Positions 1-7,439 of a stretch of DNA of 8,244 nucleotides are shown piece after piece. The stretch is from an uncultured Thermoleophilia bacterium (lineage in GTDB: Bacteria > Actinomycetota > Thermoleophilia > UBA2241). Under the pieces are notes generated by a model. That model was given only the letters and a program-made list of their open reading frames with translations. It was not told the origin of the DNA and ran no database searches. The position numbers and the translations under genes were made by a program. The first letter of the stretch is position 1. Every line of letters begins with the position of its first letter. The stretch is taken from NCBI GenBank assembly GCA_903912585.1, contig CAIWHY010000516.1, positions 1 to 8,244 on the forward strand, written 5' to 3'.

Positions 1-345
1 CTCGGGGATCGCCGCCGCGACGGCTTCGCGCGTCGTCGTGACGCCGGTCTCGCTGAGCGCGCCGGTGAGGTCGCCGGTGTCCGAGCGCACGCCGAACTGA
101 ACGGTGCACTCGTACTCCTTGGGGAGGTCGACGAAGAAGCGCGCCAGTTTGGTCGCCCGGCCGACCAGCACCACGAGCAGGCCGGTCGCGAACGGGTCGA
201 GCGTGCCGGCGTGGCCGACCTTCTTGACCGCCGGCCGCAGCTGGCGGCGTATCCTTGCCACCACGTCGTGCGAGGTGAAGCCTTCCGGCTTGTCGATCAG
301 GAGGACTCCGTCGAGAGGCGTCTTGCGAGTTCGGAACTGAGCCAC
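1..345 (-). CDS. truB: tRNA pseudouridine(55) synthase TruB, N-terminal part (runs off left edge)
   Basis: TruB isomerises U55 to pseudouridine in the T-loop of most tRNAs in the cytoplasm. The 115 visible codons carry the family opening DGVLLIDKPEGFTSHDVV (residues 12-29) and the catalytic block GHAGTLDPFATGLL (44-57), in which Asp50 is the expected nucleophile. They continue into the KEYECTVQFGVRSDTGD stretch (76-92). The C-terminal part, including any PUA domain, lies beyond position 1. The start is a GTG at 345, chosen because AGGAGG at 358-353 sits 7 nt upstream and no other start codon lies near the conserved N-terminus. This start is inside nrnA, so the two genes overlap by 49 nt and are probably translationally coupled. 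It is the last visible gene of the rimP-nusA-infB operon; ribF and rpsO often follow in related operons, but that cannot be seen here. Confidence 0.96.
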   Translation of the reverse strand, partial: MAQFRTRKTPLDGVLLIDKPEGFTSHDVVARIRRQLRPAVKKVGHAGTLDPFATGLLVVLVGRATKLARFFVDLPKEYECTVQFGVRSDTGDLTGALSETGVTTTREAVAAAIPE

Positions 346-1271
346 GCCCTCACCTCCTCGGGACTGTCGTCACTGGAGAACCCCGCCGCGAGCCGGTGGC
401 CGCCGCCGCCGCGCAGGGCGGCGATGGCGCTCACGTCGAGCGCGCTGGAGCGGAGGCTGACGCGCACGCGCGCTCCCTTGCTCTGCTCCTTGACGACCGC
501 GGCCGCCTCGACGCCTTCGACGGCGCGCAGGCTCTCCACGATCCCTTCGGCCTCCTCCTCGCCGGCGCCGCAGGCGGCGTAGTCGGCGCGCGCCACGGTG
601 GCCACGAGGGCGCGGCCGCCGGCTGCCGGCTGCGCGCCCTGCACGGCCCGCGCCCAGAGTCGCAGCGCGGCGGCGGAGCGGCGCTCGTAGAGCTCGCCGT
701 AGACGGCGGTGACATCGACTCCCAGCCCGGCGAGCCAGCTCGCGCAGGCGAAGGTGTGCGCGCTCGTGCTGCCGTGATGGAAGTGGCCGGAGTCGAAGGA
801 GATGCCCGCGTACAGGGCGGTCGCGGCAGCGATATCAGGCTCGAGGCCGAGCGCCGCGAACAGGTCGCAGACGATCTCGCAGGTGCTGCTCGCCGTCCCG
901 CGCACCAGGTTCAGCTCGCCGTAGCCCGTGTTGTCGTGATGGTGGTCGATGTTCACGGCCACGCGCGCCGGCGGAGCCGCCAGCGCCAGCCGGGGCGCGG
1001 CGCCGCAGTCGAGCGCGTAGACGCGGAGCGCGGCGGGCGGGTCCGTGCGCAGCACGCGCCGCCCGCCGAGCAGCAGCGCCTCGAGCGGCAGGCTCTGGTC
1101 CGCAGCGACGTGCAGCGCCGCCTCGACGCGGAGCTGGCCGCATGCGTCCAGCATGCCTGCGGCCGCGCCGAGCGCGTCGGGGTCCGGCTTGTCGTGCACG
1201 GCGAGTGCTACCTCGGTCTCGCCGCGCAGCGCGCGGCAGACGGCGTCCAGGTCGGCGGCCACGGCCCTCAC
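297..1271 (-). CDS. nrnA: DHH/DHHA1 family phosphoesterase, NrnA-type (nanoRNase / pAp phosphatase)
   Basis: NrnA-type DHH enzymes use divalent metals (typically Mn) to degrade 2-5 nt RNAs and often dephosphorylate pAp. The 324-residue product shows the DHH signature in order: motif I HDKPDPDALG (26-35, with His26, Asp30 and Asp32), Asp88 in DCG, the DHH motif NIDHHHD (107-113) and Asp160 in FDSG. The DHHA1 substrate-binding motif GGGGH (288-292) follows near the C-terminus. Length is normal for the family. The start is GTG at 1271, which overlaps the rbfA stop as GTGA; a second in-frame GTG at 1262 is possible. The frame stays open further upstream to 1805, but that part has no family similarity and runs across rbfA. 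The end overlaps truB by 49 nt. The gene lies between rbfA and truB, as in many Gram-positive bacteria. Substrate range is inferred from the family. Confidence 0.95.
   Translation of the reverse strand: MRAVAADLDAVCRALRGETEVALAVHDKPDPDALGAAAGMLDACGQLRVEAALHVAADQSLPLEALLLGGRRVLRTDPPAALRVYALDCGAAPRLALAAPPARVAVNIDHHHDNTGYGELNLVRGTASSTCEIVCDLFAALGLEPDIAAATALYAGISFDSGHFHHGSTSAHTFACASWLAGLGVDVTAVYGELYERRSAAALRLWARAVQGAQPAAGGRALVATVARADYAACGAGEEEAEGIVESLRAVEGVEAAAVVKEQSKGARVRVSLRSSALDVSAIAALRGGGGHRLAAGFSSDDSPEEVRAWLSSELARRLSTESS
353..358 (-). promoter_or_regulatory. Ribosome binding site of truB, inside nrnA
   Basis: A perfect AGGAGG reads on the minus strand 7 nt before the GTG at 345. It is the strongest Shine-Dalgarno in the operon and lies within the last codons of nrnA. 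It fixes the truB start and so establishes the 49-nt overlap. Confidence 0.8.
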
Positions 1272-1663
1272 TCGGCCTCTTCCTCGCCGTCCACGTGGAT
1301 CTCTGGCTGCACGGCCCCCAGGACCTCTTCCTCGCGCTTGAGCAGCTTCTCGATGTACAGCGCGTTGTCGAGCGTGTCGTCGTACAGGAACACGAGTTGC
1401 GGCGTACGCCTCATGTGCAGCGAGGCGTTGAGCCGCGACTGCAGGAAGCCGCGCGACCTTTCGAGCGCCTTGAGGCTCGCCTCGCGCTCGGCGGCCTTGC
1501 CCAGCACGCTCACGAAGACCTTGGCGTGCCGCAGGTCCGCGGAGGTCTCCACGCCGGTCACCGTGACGAAGCCGACGCGAGGGTCTTTGAGGCCCTCCGC
1601 GGTGATCACCGAGGAGAGGATCTCCTTGATGCTCTCGTTGATTTTCAGGATTCGATGTCCCAC
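1268..1663 (-). CDS. rbfA: 30S ribosome-binding factor RbfA
   Basis: RbfA is a small KH-fold protein that binds immature 30S subunits near the 5' end of 16S rRNA, aids late maturation and is important in the cold. The 131-residue product shows the family core KDPRVGFVTVTGV (26-38), followed by the ADLRHAKVFVSVLG strand (42-55) and the RRTPQLVFLYDDTLDNALYIE segment (85-105 region). It ends in an acidic tail (EEEAE). The start is a GTG at 1663, because the conserved N-terminal helix begins almost at once and no other start fits. The Shine-Dalgarno is poor (only GGACGGG-like), and the gene starts 19 nt inside ylxP. This suggests that translation depends on ribosomes finishing ylxP. Its stop overlaps the nrnA start by 4 nt. 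Confidence 0.95.
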   Translation of the reverse strand: MGHRILKINESIKEILSSVITAEGLKDPRVGFVTVTGVETSADLRHAKVFVSVLGKAAEREASLKALERSRGFLQSRLNASLHMRRTPQLVFLYDDTLDNALYIEKLLKREEEVLGAVQPEIHVDGEEEAE

Positions 1664-1968
1664 AGCCCGTCCACTGGTTCCGTTTGTTTGAGGAGTACCC
1701 GCGAGACTTCGAACTCACGGCTGTGCAGGTAGCGGTCGAGGTCGTCGAGGCGTTCGCGCGCGTTCTCGAGCGACGATGCCGCCAGCACGATGAGGACGCG
1801 GGCACGCTGCCACGCGTCCTGCAGTCCGACTTCGCTGAAGGAGGCGCGGAAGCGCGCGTGCACCGCGTCGCGCAGCGACGCGAGAGGCGCGCGCTTCTCC
1901 TTCAGTGACCGGCTCTCGGGGAAGTGCAGTTCCGCAAGCAGGACGCCGATGCAGGCGTCAGGCTTCAC
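1645..1968 (-). CDS. ylxP: DUF503 family protein YlxP
   Basis: This 107-residue protein belongs to the DUF503/YlxP family, found between infB and rbfA in many Gram-positive operons. Its biochemical role is not settled; a link to ribosome assembly is suggested mainly by gene context. Visible family marks are an N-terminal strand CIGVLLAELHFPESRSLKEKR (around 6-26, with SLKEKR at 21-26) and SEVGLQDAWQRA (45-56). A ferredoxin-like alpha/beta pattern follows, with strand VLIVLAASS (58-66). The start is GTG at 1968, overlapping the end of infB by 11 nt with only a weak GAGAAG-like ribosome site, so coupling to infB is likely. Its 3' end overlaps rbfA by 19 nt. The family call is firm; the function is unknown. 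Confidence 0.9.
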   Translation of the reverse strand: MKPDACIGVLLAELHFPESRSLKEKRAPLASLRDAVHARFRASFSEVGLQDAWQRARVLIVLAASSLENARERLDDLDRYLHSREFEVSRVLLKQTEPVDGLWDIES

Positions 1969-4039
1969 GCGCGACTTCTCTGGTCTCGTACGCCTCCAGC
2001 ACGTCGCCTTCTTTGACGTCGTTGAAGCCGTCGAGCAGGATGCCGCACTCGAACCCTTCCGCCACCTCGCGCGAGTCCTCCGCGAACCGCTTGAGGGAGC
2101 CCATCTTGCCGTCGTGCACGACGACGTCGTTGCGCAGCACGCGCACCATCGCGTTGCGGGTGATCGTGCCGTGCGTGACCATGCAGCCGGCGATCGTGCC
2201 CAGCTTGGAGGCCTTGAAGATCGTCCGCACCTCGGCCTGGCCGAGGACGTGCTCCTCGATGGTCGGCTTGAGCATGCCGACCAGAGCCGCGGTGATGTCT
2301 TCCGTGACCTCGTAGATGACGCGATAGGTGCGTACGTCGACGCCCTCGGTCTCGGCGAGCGACGTCGCCGCCGGGCTGGGCCGCACGTTGAAGCCGATGA
2401 TGATCGCCTCGGAGGCGGCGGCCAGCATGACGTCGTTCTCGTTGATGCCGCCGACGCCCGAGTGGATGACCTGGACCTTGACCTCGGGGTGCTGGATCTT
2501 GAGCAGCGCGTCGCTGAGCGCCTCGAGGCTGCCCTGGACGTCCGCCTTGACGACCAGGTTGAGGTCGAGGACCTTGCCCTGGGCGATGCGCGCGAACACG
2601 TCGTCGAGCGTCAGCGCGCGCTGCTTGGCGAGCGCCTCGGTGCGCACGCGGTTGGCGCGCCTCTGCGCCAGCGAGCGCGCCGCGCGCTCGTCCTTGACGA
2701 CGCGCGAGAACTCGCCGGCCACGGGCAGCTCGTCGAAGCCGATGATCTCGACCGGCGTCGACGGCCCGGCGCTCTTGAGCGGCTCGCCGAGGTAGTCGCG
2801 CATGGCGCGCACGCGGCCGCTGGCCTCGCCCGCCACGATCGCGTCGCCGACGTGCAGCGTGCCGCGGTTGATCAGGATCGTGGTGACCACGCCGCGTCCC
2901 GGGTCGATGCGCGACTCGATCACGAACCCGCTCGCAGGAGCGTCGGCGTTGGCCCTGAGGTCGGCGACCTCGGCCACGAGCAGGAGCATGTCGAGGAAAT
3001 TGTCGAGGCCGATGCGCTGCTTGGCGCTGGCCTCGACGAAGACGTTGTCGCCGCCCCAGTCCTCGGGGACGACGCCGTGCTCGGCGAGTTGCTGCTTGAT
3101 GCGCTCGATGTTGGCGTCCGGCTTGTCGATCTTGTTGATGACGATGACGATCGGCACGCCGGCGGCCTTGGCGTGGTCGATGGCCTCCACCGTCTGCGGC
3201 ATGACGCCGTCGTCGGCGGCCACCACGATGGCGGCGATGTCGGTGACCTTGGCGCCGCGGGCGCGCATAGCCGTGAAGGCGGCGTGACCCGGCGTGTCGA
3301 TGACGGTGATCGGCTGCTGCTGGTGCTTCACCTGATCGGCGCCGATGTGCTGCGTGATGCCGCCGGCCTCGCCGGCGGCAACGGCCGTGTCGCGGATGGC
3401 GTCGAGCAGGCTCGTCTTGCCGTGGTCGACGTGGCCCATCACCGTGATCACCGAGGCGCGCGGCTTGAGGTCCTTGGGGTCGTCCACGGCTTCGAGCTCG
3501 AGCTCGGCCTCCTCGTCCGCGGCGCGCGTGATCTCGACTTCGCGCGAGAAGTCGCCGGCGAGCACCTCGATGGCCTCGTCGCTGAGCGTCTGCGTGATGG
3601 TCACCATCTCGCCGTAGCCCATGAGCGTCTTGATGATCTCCGGCGTGGGGACGCCCATCAGCTGCGAGATGTCCTTGACCGTGGAGCCCGAAGGGATCTT
3701 GACGAGGCCCGTCGGCACGACCGGCGCCGCCTGCTCCTCGCGCTCCTGGCGGCCGCCGCGACCGCGGCGCCTGTCGCGACCGCCCTGCGGGCCGCCGCCG
3801 CGCCGCGAGGCGCCGGCGTCGATGATCACGCGGCGCTTCTTGCCGCCCGCCGGTCCGCCGGCGCGTCGCCGCACCGCACCGCCGGGGGTAGCCGCGTACG
3901 CCTTCTCGATGGCCTCGTCGTCGACGCTGACTTCTCCGTCAACGACCTCGATGCCGGCCTTCTTGAGGTGGGCGAGCACGTCGTCGACGCTGGTCCCACG
4001 TTTCGTTGCGATATCGGATACCTTGCGTTTCGCCGCCAT
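1958..4039 (-). CDS. infB: Translation initiation factor IF-2
   Basis: IF-2 is the GTPase that places fMet-tRNA on the 30S subunit and promotes joining of the 50S. The 693-residue product has an IF2_N domain at about 1-50, an Arg/Gly-rich disordered linker (about 55-103) and a second IF2_N-like domain (about 108-165). The G domain carries G1 GHVDHGKT (202-209), G2 GITQH (227-231), G3 DTPGH (248-252), G4 NKID (302-305) and G5 SAK (338-340). The remaining C-terminal half covers domains II-IV, including the fMet-tRNA-binding end. The protein is short compared with the 900-1000 residue IF-2 of Streptomyces or Mycobacterium; the difference is in the N-terminal linker. The start is ATG at 4039, preceded by GAGGTGA with short spacing and by AAAGG further upstream, 5 nt after the ylxR stop. 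It is the only ATG start between nusA and truB. Confidence 0.98.
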   Translation of the reverse strand: MAAKRKVSDIATKRGTSVDDVLAHLKKAGIEVVDGEVSVDDEAIEKAYAATPGGAVRRRAGGPAGGKKRRVIIDAGASRRGGGPQGGRDRRRGRGGRQEREEQAAPVVPTGLVKIPSGSTVKDISQLMGVPTPEIIKTLMGYGEMVTITQTLSDEAIEVLAGDFSREVEITRAADEEAELELEAVDDPKDLKPRASVITVMGHVDHGKTSLLDAIRDTAVAAGEAGGITQHIGADQVKHQQQPITVIDTPGHAAFTAMRARGAKVTDIAAIVVAADDGVMPQTVEAIDHAKAAGVPIVIVINKIDKPDANIERIKQQLAEHGVVPEDWGGDNVFVEASAKQRIGLDNFLDMLLLVAEVADLRANADAPASGFVIESRIDPGRGVVTTILINRGTLHVGDAIVAGEASGRVRAMRDYLGEPLKSAGPSTPVEIIGFDELPVAGEFSRVVKDERAARSLAQRRANRVRTEALAKQRALTLDDVFARIAQGKVLDLNLVVKADVQGSLEALSDALLKIQHPEVKVQVIHSGVGGINENDVMLAAASEAIIIGFNVRPSPAATSLAETEGVDVRTYRVIYEVTEDITAALVGMLKPTIEEHVLGQAEVRTIFKASKLGTIAGCMVTHGTITRNAMVRVLRNDVVVHDGKMGSLKRFAEDSREVAEGFECGILLDGFNDVKEGDVLEAYETREVAREA

Positions 4040-4044
4040 TCACC

Positions 4045-4313
4045 TCACCGCCTTTCGTCGCTCGTGCGCCGCGTCACTGCGGGGCGCACGGTAGGGTCGA
4101 TGGTCACTGGGGCGCGGAACGCGCGCCCAAAGGCGCGCTTCTTCTCCGCAGTCTCCAGACACTCCACTGCCGGGCACACGTAGGCACTGCGTCCGCGCGC
4201 GCCGGCGCCGGCCGGCACGACGCGTCCCGCTTCGAGGGTGAAGCGCACGAGCTCGGCCTGGGCACGCTTGCGCCGGCAGCCCACGCAGGTGCGTTCGGGC
4301 GCCGCCACCGGCG

Positions 4314-4317
<4 letters not shown>
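4045..4317 (-). CDS. ylxR: YlxR/RnpM family RNA-binding protein (DUF448)
   Basis: This is a small basic protein of the YlxR family (DUF448), which always travels with nusA and infB. The Bacillus subtilis member has been described as an RNase P modulator (RnpM); whether that role holds here is inference. The 90-residue product has the hallmark RTCVGCRRK (9-17, with Cys11 and Cys14), then LVRF, GRSAYVCP (42-49), a Cys-Leu pair and the basic KKRAFGRAFR segment. Length matches the family. The start is GTG at 4317, overlapping the nusA stop as GTGA (4 nt); a second in-frame GTG three codons later is possible. There is no ylxQ (L7Ae-like) gene between ylxR and infB, unlike in Bacillus. Confidence 0.93.
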
Positions 4318-5622
<1,305 letters not shown>

Positions 5623-5630
<8 letters not shown>

Positions 5631-6084
5631 GTCGGCCTCCGTCCTTGTCAAAGTTGTAGACCACGTGCGCCTTGGCGATGTCCGGCAGCGGCAGCGTCGC
5701 GCTGCCGTCACCCAGGTCGAGCGTCACGGAATCCTCGTCGGCCGCGACCAGAACGCCGCGGAAGTTGCTGCGCCCGTCGCGCGGCGACGCCAGCTTGACG
5801 GCGACCTCGCGTCCGAGCGCCGCGGCGAAATGCGCGGGCTTGCGCAGTCTGCGATCGAGGCCCGGAGAGGACACCTCGAGGCTGTAGCGGGCGCGGACAT
5901 CGTCCAGCGCAGCGCTCACGGCCCCGCACAGCTCGAGATCCACTCCTCCGGGACGGTCGATGAACAGCGTCAGCGTCCCGCCCGACCCGCCGCGCACTTC
6001 CAGGTCGACGAGCTCGACCTCGGGGAAGCGTTCGGCCAGAGTGGCCTCGATCATCCTCTCCAGTTCCTCCCTGCTCTCACTCAT
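5623..6084 (-). CDS. rimP: Ribosome maturation factor RimP
   Basis: RimP binds the free 30S subunit and helps assemble its head and central pseudoknot region. The 153-residue product has the two expected parts: an N-terminal alpha/beta domain (1-75), with LVDLEVRGGSGGTLTLFID near 25-43, and a C-terminal SH3-like barrel (about 85-150). The family signature YSLEVSSPGLDRRLRKPAHF spans about 67-86. The start is ATG at 6084, preceded by AGGGG (6095-6091) with 6-nt spacing. The same frame is open far upstream, but that stretch is non-coding leader plus the antisense of a plus-strand gene and shows no homology. The gene is first in the operon, behind a promoter and a strong leader hairpin. Its stop (TAG) lies 8 nt inside nusA. 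Confidence 0.95.
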
Positions 6085-6103
6085 AAACGACCCCTGACAA
6101 GAC

Positions 6104-6128
6104 AAAAGTCGGTGACCCACCGACTTTT
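6104..6128 (-). terminator. Leader hairpin upstream of rimP: attenuator-like terminator candidate
   Basis: A perfect inverted repeat has arms AAAAGTCGGTG and CACCGACTTTT and a 3-nt loop. Read in the rimP direction it forms a 7-bp mixed stem extended by four A-U pairs. It ends in TTTT followed by GTCTTGTC, a short and interrupted U-run. It lies about 34 nt downstream of the predicted transcription start and 20 nt upstream of the rimP ATG, so it cannot be the end of another minus-strand gene. The arrangement fits an attenuator in the 5' UTR. It is also symmetrical, so it could act on plus-strand read-through towards the divergent gene, but no plus-strand gene ends just before it. Confidence 0.65.
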
Positions 6129-6168
6129 CGCGCAAGAGTCCGCCTCGTGGTGTGTTTCCAGCCGGAGA

Positions 6169-6198
6169 AGTATAGCACCCGGCTTGTTCGCGGTACAA
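6169..6198 (-). promoter_or_regulatory. Predicted sigma-70-type promoter of the rimP-nusA-infB operon
   Basis: On the minus strand the -35 is TTGTAC (6198-6193) and the -10 is TATACT (6174-6169), separated by 18 nt. The -10 is preceded by TGC, giving an extended -10 element. The -10 matches the consensus at 5 of 6 positions and the -35 at 4 of 6. Transcription would start near 6162 and leave a leader of about 78 nt containing the hairpin. Assigned by eye. Confidence 0.6.
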
Positions 6199-6199
6199 G
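6183..6199. repeat. Imperfect inverted repeat overlapping the rimP -35 box
   Basis: CTTGT and ACAAG arms (5 of 5 complementary) are separated by 7 nt, with one further pair inside. The repeat covers the predicted -35 box of the rimP promoter and lies between two divergent genes, as an operator would. It is short enough to be coincidental. Confidence 0.3.
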
Positions 6200-6240
6200 G
6201 AAGGTCGCCGTGGCTTCCTCAACCGCGCCCGGAATCTGCC

Positions 6241-6246
6241 GATACT
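6241..6246 (+). promoter_or_regulatory. Possible -10 box for the divergent zinc-ribbon gene
   Basis: GATACT resembles TATAAT at 4 of 6 positions and lies 33 nt upstream of the ATG at 6280. No convincing -35 was found at the right distance (TTCCTC-like sequence near 6215 only), so this is a weak call. Confidence 0.25.
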
Positions 6247-6279
6247 CATTGGGACACGCACCGTCCCGAGAGGCAGGCC

Positions 6280-6564
6280 ATGGGAGAGTACACGACCTTC
6301 GAGTGCCGTGAGTGCGGCTACACCGCCGACCGCATCCGCTGGGGCGTCGGCGTGCACGACCCGCGACAGCGCTTCATGCCCGCCTACTGCGTGGAGTGCG
6401 GGACCATCGTCGAAGTCGACATGACCGGCGCGGACATCCACGTGGACGAGTTCCGCTGCGTGGTCTGCGGCGTCGAACTCGTCTTCCTGGAGAAGGCGGC
6501 CTCGTACACCTGCCCCAAGTGCAAGGCGCACGACATGCTCATGCACCAGGGCGAGTACTGGTGA
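6280..6564 (+). CDS. Small protein with two predicted zinc ribbons (four CxxC), function unknown
   Basis: I do not recognise a named family. The 94-residue product contains four CxxC knuckles: Cys9/12, Cys37/40, Cys60/63 and Cys78/81. The first pair (spacing 24) and second pair (spacing 14) would each make one zinc ribbon. There is no signal peptide or membrane segment, so it is probably cytoplasmic. The middle is acidic (EVDMTGADIHVDE, 45-57) and the end is aromatic (GEYW). Ribbons of this kind occur in transcription, translation and chaperone proteins, but also in rubredoxin-like proteins; nothing here separates these options. The start is ATG at 6280, with GAGAGG (6268-6273) at 6-nt spacing. 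The frame is open far upstream, but only as the antisense of rimP. The gene is divergent from rimP and converges on the L,D-transpeptidase gene with a 3-nt gap. Confidence 0.85.
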   Translation: MGEYTTFECRECGYTADRIRWGVGVHDPRQRFMPAYCVECGTIVEVDMTGADIHVDEFRCVVCGVELVFLEKAASYTCPKCKAHDMLMHQGEYW

Positions 6565-6567
6565 GCC

Positions 6568-7359
6568 CTACTTCTGGATGACGACCGGGCTCCCGGTGGG
6601 CACGAGCTGGCTCACCTGGAGGATGTCCTTGTTGTGCATGCGCACGCAGCCGTGACTGATCGCCTTGCCGATGAGCGCGTCCTCGTTGGTGCCGTGGATG
6701 CCGACGGGCCCGCCGCCCGGGAATCCTGAGACCGCGTGCTGGTAGGCGCTCGTCCCCAGCTGCAGGACGCCGTAGGCGCCGGACGGCGACGGTGGCCGCA
6801 ACTTCTGCGTGACGAAGAAGAACCCCGTGGGCGTGGTACGGCCCGGGGCCCCGACGGCGACCGGGAAGCTCGCCACCACTCCGCCGCGCCGGTAGACCGT
6901 CAGGCGCCGCTGCGAAAGGTCGATGAGGATCTTCGACGTCGTCGGGTACAGCGCCAGCGGGCCGTCCGGCACCCATCCCTGCGTCCCGTTGGGGCGCATG
7001 TCGAGCCACACCTTGCGCCACGTCTGGCCGCCGATGTCCCTGGTCTGGTCGACGAGGACGACCGTGGGATACCCGACGGAGTTGAAGCCGGGCATCTGCG
7101 CGAGCACCTTGCCGGAGCGGCTCGGCATCTTGTAGGCGGTGAAGGGCCGCGTGGCGACGCCGACCATCCAGCGCTCCTGCTGCGCGGGGTCGGCGGGCGT
7201 GGTGGGCACGGCGCTCGGCGTCGGGACCGGGGCGAGCGACTGGCCGCCACCGCCTCCGGCGGCGCGGGCGCGGACCACCGCGAAGCCGCCGAGGGCCGCG
7301 CAGAGGACGACCGCCAGGCCGGCGCAGAAGAGCAGGATGTCGCGTACGCGGGGATCCAT
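6568..7359 (-). CDS. Membrane-anchored L,D-transpeptidase (YkuD domain) with SH3-like domain
   Basis: YkuD enzymes cross-link peptidoglycan through 3-3 bonds or attach proteins to it, using a catalytic cysteine outside the membrane. The 263-residue product has a hydrophobic segment at about 8-29, probably an uncleaved signal anchor. A Gly/Pro/Thr/Ser-rich linker (34-60) and an SH3-like domain (about 65-138) follow. The YkuD domain (about 142-262) has His222 in GIHGT and the catalytic block SHGCVRM (235-241, with Cys238, His236 and Arg240). All key residues are present. I chose the ATG at 7359, preceded by GAGGTG with unusually short spacing. A GTG at 7398 is in frame but lacks a ribosome site and would add 13 residues before the anchor. 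The exact physiological substrate is unknown. Confidence 0.92.
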   Translation of the reverse strand: MDPRVRDILLFCAGLAVVLCAALGGFAVVRARAAGGGGGQSLAPVPTPSAVPTTPADPAQQERWMVGVATRPFTAYKMPSRSGKVLAQMPGFNSVGYPTVVLVDQTRDIGGQTWRKVWLDMRPNGTQGWVPDGPLALYPTTSKILIDLSQRRLTVYRRGGVVASFPVAVGAPGRTTPTGFFFVTQKLRPPSPSGAYGVLQLGTSAYQHAVSGFPGGGPVGIHGTNEDALIGKAISHGCVRMHNKDILQVSQLVPTGSPVVIQK

Positions 7360-7368
7360 CACCTCAAG

Positions 7369-7397
7369 AGAATAGAGCAGGCTCGCGGGCGTGTACA
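7369..7397 (-). promoter_or_regulatory. Possible promoter of the L,D-transpeptidase gene
   Basis: TGTACA (7397-7392) and TATTCT (7374-7369) are spaced by 17 nt on the minus strand, each matching consensus at 4 of 6 positions. Transcription would start near 7362, only about 3 nt before the ATG at 7359, giving an almost leaderless mRNA. This is a weak match read by eye. Confidence 0.3.
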
Positions 7398-7427
7398 CTT
7401 GCGTTGCACTGCACCGCCAGCGTACGG

Positions 7428-7433
7428 AAGGAG
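7428..7433 (+). promoter_or_regulatory. Ribosome binding site of lemA
   Basis: AAGGAG lies 6 nt upstream of the GTG at 7440 and decides that start. No convincing promoter for lemA was found in the 80-nt intergenic region; TACACT at 7394-7399 is the best -10-like hexamer but lacks a -35. Confidence 0.7.
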
Positions 7434-7439
7434 TAGCGG

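Noticed and set aside
396..1691. 431-codon open frame on the plus strand
   Set aside because: It is antisense to nrnA and rbfA, both of which have clear family motifs.
297..1805. 502-codon extension of the nrnA frame
   Set aside because: The part upstream of 1271 re-reads rbfA and ylxP in another frame and has no DHH-family similarity. The GTGA junction at 1271 fits an operon start.
1790..4183. 797-codon open frame on the plus strand
   Set aside because: It is the antisense of infB. The product is a low-complexity Asp/His/Leu/Val/Arg mix typical of the reverse of GC-rich coding sequence, with no domain, and infB on the other strand is unambiguous.
6085..6279. Riboswitch or tRNA-like RNA in the rimP leader
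   Set aside because: Only one hairpin plus a weak competing pairing is visible. The leader of about 78 nt is too short for the common riboswitch classes and no tRNA-type cloverleaf is present.
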